This document shows, in pieces, positions 55,577 to 64,000 of a DNA stretch of 64,000 nt; positions within the stretch are counted from its first letter, which is position 1; every line of letters starts with the position of its first letter. The notes beneath the pieces are model-generated. The model was not told the DNA's origin. It made no database searches and was given only the letters and a program-made list of their open reading frames with translations. Source of the stretch: Acanthosepion pharaonis (Eukaryota; Mollusca; Cephalopoda; Sepiida; Sepiidae); contig CAHIKZ030004296.1 of the NCBI GenBank assembly GCA_903632075.3, positions 2,212,501 to 2,276,500 of the forward strand. The letters are read 5' to 3'. The translations under genes and the position numbers were made by a program.

Positions 55577-56705
55577 ATTTATTTTCTTTTATATCGTTCT
55601 TTGTAAATTTAACTTCGCAAGAAATTAACTTCTAACTGATATAGTGTGTTGACATAACTCAGTCAATATCAAACGTCTAATGAAAGATTTTGACCATTCG
55701 TCTTTAGCTTCTTACACCTGTACAAAACATTACTTTTTTTTTTTAATTTTTTAAATCGACTTAGGCAGGTAAATGAATCGTCAAAGGAGAAACCATTGAA
55801 TTTTGAAACTCCTGTTGGTGAAGCTATATTACATCTCTGTCACATAATTTACAAGACCTCTAAAACAAGATGGTGTAAAAATGGTTATATTTGACAGTTA
55901 AACAGTTTTTGATAAAACTATGCAAACTCTCAAACGAATGCTATAACAATTTTCTTATTAATAAGTAATATAAAATAATTAAAAATAATACGATGCACTG
56001 TTTATTGCTATTTCTCTTGAGAGAATATAAAATTTATATAAAGTGTAATTTAAATGATTAGTAAAAACTGTAGGTAAAATATAAATAACTATTATAATAG
56101 TCCAGGTTTGTGTTTTACACTTACTTTTAGTTTTAAGAGAAGTATATTTGAAAGAAAAACAGCAGGCGGTTAATAATAATAAAAAAAAAACTAAAAAAAA
56201 AATTAATTTGACGTGAAACATTTCTTCGTGGAATTTTCTAAAAACAGAATTGGTTCAAAGACCAAAAATAATTCAGTTAAGGCAGATGGTTTGAAATTTT
56301 TCAAATTTGAAAAAAAAATCTTTCGTCTTTTCCTCCAATCAGAAGGGTGACTTCCACCAACGTAAATTTCAAAAGTGAGCCTCTTTCGAGGATATTTAAG
56401 ACAGACGTGTCAACGGATGATTTTAGGTGTAAAAATTTCGAAGAGACCAGAAGGGATAAAAATACGTTCCCAGTAGAAAGATAATTTGGCTGTCACCTGT
56501 TGATATGCTAAGATAATTTTATTATAAGCAAATGGTTGGGGGGGGGGACTCGAATGTTACTGATGAAAGTGAGTTTTGTTAAAGCTCTGTTTTTTTTTTT
56601 TCCGTCTTTCAATTAGGTGTGTGCACGATTTTTGGAAGTTTCAATAATGTATAATTGTTTTAAGAGTGTATAATTCTAGATTTTGAATTGGTCATCTTGT
56701 ACTTC

Positions 56706-56746
<41 letters not shown>

Positions 56747-56853
56747 CTTTTTTTTTTTTTTTTTTTTTGTAATCAATATTCACATTTCTCAACGGAGTTA
56801 TGAGTTGTTTTCGTATGTGCCTTATTCTTTATTCGGGTTAAGAAAGGTGACGT

Positions 56854-56884
<31 letters not shown>

Positions 56885-57079
56885 GAAAAATTCATTTTAA
56901 TGCAAGCACCATATCAAGACAAACTGAACATACAGAATTTGCAAAAATAGGGCTCAGTAAAAGGAAATTGTGATTCAACAATTACTTGATCAATTCAAAA
57001 GATGCAATGAAAATACAATAAGGTTAGGAAATCTTTTTATACGACTATTTTTTTTTTTATTTCATTTTAATTATCCCCC

Positions 57080-59230
57080 CTAAAACAAAACAACAAAGTC
57101 ACTAAGATGCAAGGGTTTACCGAGTGAGAGAATGAGCAAAATAACACATTAAGGAGAGATGATAATGATTGACATTGCATTTAAAATTTTGAAAATCAAA
57201 ATTGAGTAGGAAGCATGGCAATGGGTGAGTTTCATAAGACGGAAGAAACTGTTAGCAGAGAGCTTACTGTTATATCTAGCTGTTTCAACTGTAAAATGAG
57301 ACCTTACCGCCAATCTAGTACTGCGCTTAAATTCATAAAGCCTGGGTACTAGAAAAAGGCATAGGGAAGTTACGTTGAGATGAGATGCCAGGTTAGGCCC
57401 AATAGCATTGCCGATTATTTGTATCTTATCAAGAAATTTTAAATACAGAGTAAAAGCACCAAACCAGATGCGACAATAATATTCAAAGCTTGGATGGATA
57501 ATAAATTTATAAATGTTACATTCTGGCAAGAAAAATTCTTGCACGCCACAGTGAACCAACTTTCCTAGCAATTGATTCAATATAATCTTTCCACTTCATG
57601 TCAACGGAAAACCTTAGTCCATTATTCACTCTCTTTGAGGTTAGCATCAGCCACGCTGATGGAAGGTAAGAAAGGGATTCTCTCAGACAAAAATGTAGTT
57701 TCTTTTTGGAGTTGTTAAAAATGACAAGTCACTTAACACTTTTTTTAAAATTATTTTTTAAAGATCAGTTGCCAATTTGAACCGATCAAAATGATCTAGA
57801 AGATTGGCTGTTCAAGATCCCTTTTATTTCGTGATTTGATAAGACTGAATCAGTTCAAAAACTCGTCCAGAAAAACCATAACCTTTCTACTTGTGAAGGA
57901 GACCAGCATGCCAAACTCTACGAAATGTCTTCGAGATATGCAAAGCAAAAGCCTGAGCTTCACAGTTATATCTAAAGCGTGATAAACTATTTCAGTAATA
58001 ATCAGTGATGCATGAGCAGTTGACCTGGAGACGCGAAAGCCATATTGCTTATCGGAAAGAATACACTGCGAGGTGAAATGCTTAACCAAATGAAATTTGA
58101 TTAGAGCTTCTAGTGCTTTGTCAGAGGGAAAAGGTTAATACGACGATAGTTAGTATCAGACGATTCGCCTGAAAGAGTACAACTGTAGCAGATTTCCAAT
58201 AAGCAGGAAAGAAAGGAGCAGCAAGGTATTTATTATAGCTTAGTGCAGAAGCCAGTTCAGGAGTACATTTCTTAAGGACTATCACAAGGACACGATCCAG
58301 TTTATAGTTATAGTAGGAAACATAGAACTGAGTTGCTATTGTCAAAGTGGAAAGTCGGGCAAAGATACTTCAAATAAGAATTTTCGAACAAGACATTCTA
58401 CCTAAACAGGAGATGTCAACACCTCAAATTGAGTGATGAGTGTAATGATACAAGATTGGCTCTTAAGACGCTATTACAGAGCCGTCAGTAGCCACGAGAG
58501 CCAAACTTCTTAGAATGAGGCACCGTATAGCCTCTATCAGCAAAGACTTAGACGCTTTAAGAACACGTTTACAATGATTACAAGCAGACACAGAGGCATC
58601 TGTTGTGTTTGGAACTGTCATGCTGTTACAACCGGAAAAAGTGACCTATAGCGGTTGAACGGACCAATGTGAGCCAAGGAGAAGATTGTTGTATTTCCGA
58701 GAAGGTACCTAAATCTCGATGCCGGCGTTAACCCAAGAAGAAACATCTGTGGCACAATTCTCAATAGGAAGTTAAGAATATCAATCCAATATCTCGAAGA
58801 AATTCTCGAAATTAATCCCAATCATTACACTGGTAATTGTGCGGTTCCTGCCTAATAGATGAACTCAAATGAAATATCAACAGATACTAAAAAGAGATCC
58901 AAATTGGCAAGAAGACATTTGTCATTCTCGGCAAGAGCTAGGAGAGGACGTAAAAAATCAGAATTATTAGTGAAACGAGTAGGGAAATCCACTATTTGAC
59001 TGATTGACTGAGCAACGAAAAAATTGTAAGTTTGAATAGTAGCAACATCAGAATGCTTAAGCCACTTGACATGATGAGCATTAAAATCACCAAACGCAAA
59101 AATATTTGCAGACAAATATAGAAAGAGAACCATTTCTATATTGTCTGAAATTTGTGCCAGAGAGTTTTTCTCATCAGTCCTACCATTTGTCTGTGCATTG
59201 CATAATGTTGCCATATTTGGTCTGGTGCTC
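57080..59230 (-). pseudogene. Family-J LINE with endonuclease and RT remnants
   Basis: On the minus strand a decayed endonuclease (FAFGDFNAHHVKWLKHSDVA, near 59100) comes first. RT N-terminal sequence follows: LVIVLKKCTPELASALSYNK, SDKQYGFRVSRSTAHASLI. Then comes the C-terminal region FLDKIQIIGNAIGPNLASHL (57580-57149) and the 3' UTR. Gaps and stops break all parts. It lies antisense inside the host intron. Confidence 0.75.
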
Positions 59231-59700
59231 CTGTTACTCACCTCGAAGTTCTTGACAAAATCCAAAGAAGGATCTGCAATGTAATCGATCCTGACTTGGC
59301 ATCTCAACTTTAGTCACTTTGTCACCAATGTGACATGGCTTCTCTCTGTCTTTTCTACAAATGTTTTCATGGCTACTGCTCTGACGATATTTTTCCTTGG
59401 TGCCCTGACAACATGTCATTGTCGTACTAGATTGATATCTAGGTCCCACCCTTTTATTGCTGAATTAATTAAATGCAACTGTCACTTTGACTCTAGCAGT
59501 TTCTTTTCTTGCACTTCCCTCCTGTGGAAATCCCTTCTGATTTCTTGCTTCCCCGATAACTACAATGTTCAAAAATTAAAATTCAATGTCAATCACCGTC
59601 TTTTATCTTTTTGAACCACATTCAGCTTTTATCCTTTCCTTGGTCCCCTCTATACCCAGTCTTTTCTTTCACCTTCACTCTCTGTATTCGTCAGTGAGGC
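59231..59700 (+). pseudogene. Family-J LINE C-terminal fragment, sense to the host gene
   Basis: The frame reads EVLDKIQRRICNVIDPDLAS, QL, stop, SLCHQCDMASLCLFYKCFHG, YCSDDIF; after a shift it reads SRSHPFIAELIKCNCHF. The 3' UTR resembles that at 46.85 kb. It meets the minus-strand copy of the same family at about 59230. Confidence 0.7.
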
Positions 59701-61009
59701 ATTTAATGTAGTTTAGATAAAACAAGATCCAGTTCAGGAGCACATTTCTTAACTATTCTAACACTTTCGCCCCCAGCCCCTCAACCTCCGACGTCTTACT
59801 CTCTGGGTTGAGTTGTTTACTCGGTCCTAACCGAACTTAAGGAAGTGGCCGTAGATCCAGTGAGCATCCGTAGATTATTCGACCGGTCCACTGGTTTAAT
59901 CCTGCGTTGTGTTTGGTTTGATCCAGAAAGCAGAAGTGATGTTCATCCATTCACGGTCGACTGAAGATGTAGACACAGATGGAGAGTCTGTTATAAGAAA
60001 TTTAGACTAGTATAGAAAAGAAATGGGTTACAGAAAAGAAAAGTAATTGACGTAAAAACGCATACACTGGATTCTGGACAGAGAGGGAGTCTATTATGAT
60101 TAACTTGTTGTTAAATCGTCTCAGAACGATATACGACTCTTGCGATGGGGGAATAAGATTTCTGTGCGCGGCTTAAAGTTTATAGTGGCGTTCCTCCTTA
60201 GCAGTAGTAACAGTAGTATTAATATTCGTGGTAGCAGAAGCAGCGGTATTTATATCAACAGTACATGCTAGCGGACGCTCCGTTTCAATCCCTGACGTCA
60301 CTTTCTTCCGTCTCTACGCTCGCCCGTCTCTTCTCCCGTCTCAACGCTCGCCCGTCTGTCTTTTTCAGCATAACTACGCGTTTATATAGAAAAATCCGGA
60401 TGATTACAACTGAACCTTGGTCGCACGTAATTATCACAGGGTTTGTGGCTTTTTCAACCAAAATCATGTGAATTCAAAAGGTCCTTCTAGCTTATTCAGC
60501 TCTCTTTCAATTTTTAATCGATAAAAATTATTTCGACCATTTTCATTGTCTCCTGATGACTCAGATTCAATGGGTACAACGAATTTTTCAACTGGAAGAA
60601 TAGAATTAGAAATAATGCCTTAGATCAGATATTTCCCATCAGTAAACGAAATGCTCTGGACAATTTGCTGAGAAAAAGTCCAATTTCACTAAAAAATATA
60701 CGTATGTATGTGTTTCCAAGAGGTGAAAAAAACTCTCTCTCTCTCTCTCCGTCACACTATTACAGAGATGCCATCATGTCCACATGCTTTGCTGAATATT
60801 ACCAAAATTACAAATGACAATTCTTTATGGCCACAACCTCTACTACAAATGAAACAGACATTTTGAATCAAAAGTATCAACTGATTTAAGAACAAGCTTC
60901 TAAGCCGTGGATGTTTTTTCTTACAATTTACATTTTTTCCTCTCAAGGTGAGGGAGGGGTGTAATTTGTCTTCATGTCCTATCATCGTCCATTATATACT
61001 AAGCCTAAA
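59701..61009. other. Intron sequence with no recognised element
   Basis: CGCTCGCCCGTCTCTTCTCC-type sequence at 60310-60355 includes a short imperfect tandem duplication. A minus-strand segment at 60985-60752 (GHDGISVIV) could be an RT start of a family-J copy. Confidence 0.4.
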
Positions 61010-61200
61010 TCCAGAAAAAAGAATAAGGAAATCCATTTGACGAAGAGACTGAGCAACAGAGAAATTAAGAGTTTGAATACTGGCAACATCCGTAACATTA
61101 GAATGCGTAAGTCACTTGACACGATGAGCATTAAAATCACCAAACACAAAAATTTTTGCCGATGAATGTAGATTGAGGCATTTCTATATTATCAGATACT
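61010..61200 (-). pseudogene. Family-J LINE endonuclease fragment
   Basis: The minus strand gives FVFGDFNAHRVK, stop, LTHSNVTD, nearly the same as the segment at 58980-59150. It is a short separate copy. Confidence 0.65.
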
Positions 61201-61804
61201 TCGTTTAATAAAGTTTTTGGAAATATAGTTATGTTGTTTAAAGTTACTCAATATTAAAACAATCCAAATGAATAAAATACTTTTAAAAAAGCAAAGAAGT
61301 CAAAAGAATAATCTATAAATTTATGTTTAAGTTTATATTGCGTGTATGTATAACCCAAAAGAAAATTCATATTACGAATGTTCTTTACCTCAAATGAGCT
61401 GATACAGCGTTCTGTTGTCTGCGCCTTGAGACGTTAATGTTACTAGTGTTATAAGGAACGCACCGACGTAGTAGTAAAAAGGTGTATAAAATTACTTAAA
61501 ACATTTTTTCCAATAAGCTATTTCTTGAATTATTTTTTTAATAACTCGGAAGTTGTTAAAACTATAGTATTAAACTTTGTCACACAAATAGCATGGTCAA
61601 GGATGTATCCTTCTACTAAATTTATAGTTTCCGATATCATGCCAAAAAAAAAAAAGGTTCGAATTATTTGGTGGCAAGATTACTGACTTTCGTGATAAAA
61701 AAAAAAAAAAAAAACCCTATAAATGTCAGAAAAAAAATCGCTTGACCAACACACTAGAATAGCAGCCAAATTATTTTTCAAATGCATTTCAATTTATTTT
61801 CCAG

Positions 61805-61960
61805 AGAAGCAAGAAGGAAAAGAAAGCGATTTTATTGCATGAGCTTGAAGAAGAGAAAGAAAGAGCAGAGAAACTTGCTGAAGAAGTTAAAGCCCTTGAC
61901 GAAGATGAGGATGAAGAGGAGGATGATGATGATGATGAAACAGAAGAGACCAATGAGAAT
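61805..61960 (+). CDS. Second coding exon: basic patch, charged helix and acidic run
   Basis: A TTTATTTTCCAG acceptor ends at 61804 and a GTAAGA donor starts at 61961. The 156-bp exon is open in phase 0 for 52 codons, so it joins the signal-peptide exon without a shift. It starts with a basic cluster (RSKKEKK) right after the signal peptide, which could be a dibasic processing site or a cofactor-binding patch. A Glu/Lys/Leu-rich segment of about 25 residues with coiled-coil character follows (HELEEEKERAEKLAEEV), then an acidic run (DEDEDEEEDDDDDETEE). Such acidic secreted proteins may bind Ca2+ or sit in the ER or extracellular matrix; that role is inference. The low-complexity acid codons (GAT/GAA) explain the serine-rich antisense frame, which I ignore. 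Confidence 0.8.
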
Positions 61961-62138
61961 GTAAGATTTTCTTTGGCTAAAATGCAAAGAAAATTACTTT
62001 GTTTCACTTCCCCATCGCAATACTTGCTTAAAACAACAGAAGAGATCGAAAAATCTTCTGCCATATTTATTATGTCCGAATTTAAATCGATTATTTCTCG
62101 TTCCTATTTATTTTATGATTCATTCTTTTTGTAACTAG

Positions 62139-62223
62139 GAACAGACGAAAATATTATTTGATGAGGACGAAGAGGAAGATGAAAATGAAGACGAAGATGA
62201 TGTGAAACCAGTCCCTGGTAGAA
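62139..62223 (+). CDS. Third coding exon: second acidic segment; gene continues beyond it
   Basis: A TTTTTGTAACTAG acceptor ends at 62138. The reading frame continues in phase 0 through 28 codons (EQTKILFDEDEEEDENEDED, then DVKPVPGR) to a GTGAGT donor at 62224. The exon is 85 bp long and ends in phase 1, so at least one more exon is required. I could not find a convincing continuation before 64000. The repeat of an acidic cluster in two consecutive exons suggests exon duplication or a modular acidic domain. Total visible protein is 100 residues plus one base of a split codon. Alternatives are an ER-resident Ca2+ buffer, a matrix protein, or a peptide precursor with acidic spacers. Confidence 0.75.
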
Positions 62224-62345
62224 GTGAGTTTATATAGTTTTTGAATCATTTTTTTTTATGTATGTTGCATGCTTTTTACCAAAAATGACTGCAAAGTGAC
62301 ATGTTTAGTGTTTCTTGCGACTCTATAAATCTAAATCTTTGTCAT

Positions 62346-62349
<4 letters not shown>

Positions 62350-62406
<57 letters not shown>

Positions 62407-62518
62407 ATTGAAATGTAACTCACTATTTTATGTATGACGGGCTCTCCCGTCTAACTATAATTTTTAAAAGACAAAAAAAATCCATCATACATAAAATAGG
62501 TAGATACTTTTCAATAAA

Positions 62519-62560
<42 letters not shown>
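62350..62560. repeat. Palindrome set between two (TA)n tracts
   Basis: (TA)n at 62350-62402 and 62521-62559 flank an inverted repeat, CTATTTTATGTATGAC (62423) against ATCATACATAAAATAG (62483). A small GGGCTCTCCCG hairpin sits inside the left arm. Confidence 0.7.
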
Positions 62561-62562
<2 letters not shown>

Positions 62563-62802
62563 TCTAGCATGAAACCGCCTGTCGCCTCTGAGTGTTGACT
62601 GCAATGTTCACTTTTATATTTACATACGCTCTATCTCTGATATTGAACACTTTATCCCATAAATATAGCACATCTTAAAATTATATTTCTTATATATATA
62701 TATATATATATATAAATTAGAAAAAGAGTCCACGGAGTACGTATGTTATGTGTTTGAAGCTTAGCCAGAAGTCAAATGTCGGAATCTTTAAAATAATTTT
62801 CA

Positions 62803-63000
62803 TCTATATAATAAATGCAAATGTCAGTGTGTCACACTTTTTCATCATTACTCCTAGAGGCCGTAACCCAACATATCAAACCATTTTGGAATCAGGTTGG
62901 CACCGTGAGCAAATTAAAAAAAAATTCCAAGCCGGATCCGAACCCGTAATCCTGAAATTTTGGATTCCCAAGTTTTCATTACTGCTATTGTTTTCGGATT
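62803..63000 (+). mobile_element. Helitron-like 5' start, weak
   Basis: TCTATATAATAAATGCAAAT, GTCAGTGTGTCACAC resembles Helitron 5' starts, and a later stretch has CACCGTGAGCAAATT. No 3' terminus with hairpin and CTRR is seen. Confidence 0.3.
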
Positions 63001-63195
63001 CCATAATCTTACCTTCTAGTGATAAAAACAATTAAAGGGACACAACTCTCTAACTTTCAATAGCTCATGTTCAAATGAAAAATTACTGTTCTCAATTTAG
63101 TGTGTTGCGAGAGTATGTACGCTGGTGGAATGTTTCTCACAATAATGGCGAACTTCATGTGATTCCGAGTAGTAAAATGCAAAGAAACAAAATAA

Positions 63196-63226
<31 letters not shown>

Positions 63227-63689
63227 GGATTGTTTTCGGCGATTTTTTTTTACATTATTTTTTTTTGTACAATAACAATTTTTATGACTTTGAAATAAAT
63301 TTGTGAATAATCGAAATTAATTGCGAAATCCATCGAAAGTCGCCCATAAAATGAAAATAAATTGTTTGTAGAGAAAGTAAGGACCTACGTACATCAAATT
63401 GTCTTTAAATTAAATGGTGGCAGAAGAATTGTCGTGAATTTTTAAAAGGTAATTTTAAATATTAATGCAATACTTAAATGCACCGCTCAATTTATTCAAG
63501 TTCTTCTGTAGTTTATTGTTGCTTATCGCATTTTCTCCTCCTTACCTATTGTGATGAAGGTCCAATCAAGATCCCTCTGCAGGAGCAAGTCCGATAGGGC
63601 GGCTTTTAAGCTAGTACTATATATATGTATGTTTTATTAAATTCAACCTTCATTAAGAATTCAATAAATTCAGTTTCAGCCAGTTTCCC

Positions 63690-64000
63690 ATCGTCGTAAA
63701 ATAGCATCCCTGTGACTTTTCTATAAATACTTTCATGGTAATTGTTCTGATGAGCGTTCCTCTTTGGTACCGAGACTTTACCAAATTAAGTGCAGTACTA
63801 GACTGGCAGTTCGGTCTCATCAATTTAAAGATGAAATGGCTAGAAGTAACCGTAGGTCCTATGCTAACAGTTTCTTCTCCAGCACTTCTCGCTTGTGGAA
63901 CTCTCTTCCGACTTCATCCTTTCCAGTTAACTTTGATCTTTAAAAATTTAAATGGAATGTCAATCGTTATCTTCTGTCTTAATTCCCGGTCTTCTATTAT
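63690..64000 (+). pseudogene. Family-J LINE C-terminal fragment, cut by the window end
   Basis: GTGACTTTTCTATAAATACT TTCATGGT and CAGTTTCTTCTCCAGCACTT CTCGCTTGTGGAA match the LINE at 59.3-59.6 kb in shifted frames (CSxxxFMVIVL, FFSSTSRLWN-like). Confidence 0.6.

Larger units (their letters stand above)
55113..61804 (+). other. Long intron of the acidic secreted-protein gene
   Basis: The 6,692-bp span between GTAAGT (55113) and the AG at 61803-61804 is inferred as an intron because the flanking exons join in phase 0. It holds two (TA)n tracts, a GT/TA/poly-T block near 56705-56768, a (CT)n block at 56853-56880, a minus-strand LINE (57.1-59.2 kb), a plus-strand LINE tail (59.2-59.7 kb) and a small LINE endonuclease fragment (61.0-61.2 kb). 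Confidence 0.7.

Noticed and set aside
61789..62064. Serine-rich frame on the minus strand
   Set aside because: It is the antisense of the acidic exon and has no support of its own.

Overview
This window reads as non-coding animal DNA, most likely from a mollusc and plausibly a cephalopod (octopus-like). It is AT-rich, full of (TA)n, (CA)n and poly-T/poly-A tracts, and has no bacterial-style gene packing. It carries many decayed non-LTR retrotransposons, tRNA- and 5S-rRNA-derived SINEs, a Helitron, a mariner-type MITE, foldback elements and Penelope-like inverted repeats. The species guess is inference from repeat style only; nothing here is diagnostic.

The only convincing host gene is on the + strand at the right end. 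A signal-peptide exon (55045-55112), an exon encoding a basic start, a charged helix and an acidic run (61805-61960) and a second acidic exon (62139-62223) join in one reading frame through consensus splice sites, separated by introns of about 6.7 kb and 0.18 kb. The 5' leader exon and the 3' part lie outside what can be seen. The long intron is packed with retroelement debris.

Layout: 0.66-1.07 kb a tRNA-Ser-like SINE; 2-10 kb decayed RTE-type LINE tails, tRNA-headed repeats with a hammerhead-ribozyme-like core, and a 310-bp foldback; 10-17 kb a 5S/tRNA composite SINE, a 215-bp direct repeat pair, a TCTC-rich minisatellite and nested SINEs; 17.8-19.3 kb an LTR-like repeat and a 750-bp Helitron; 20.0-20.4 kb a head-to-head repeat pair with a 15-bp target duplication; 24-27.4 kb RTE and zinc-finger-tailed LINE remnants plus a mariner MITE; 29-30 kb a minus-strand LINE; 32-37.8 kb a nearly full-span but dead I-type LINE with a SINE nested in it; 37.8-38.1 kb a 5S-derived SINE; 40.1-41.6 kb a 1.5-kb CTTT/CT tract abutting a minus-strand LINE end; 42-47.2 kb tandem tRNA-SINEs, a Penelope-like palindrome and a foldback; 48-54 kb more LINE and SINE copies; 55-64 kb the host gene with minus- and plus-strand LINE copies in and after its intron.

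Two themes tie the repeats together. First, several unrelated-looking repeats place a tRNA-like promoter head next to a core of the form CUGANGA - stem - GAAA, as in the minimal hammerhead ribozymes known from Penelope-like elements; several lie as inverted pairs. Second, SINEs with different heads share a 3' tail with the I-type LINE that ends at 37.79 kb, which suggests that LINE type mobilised them.
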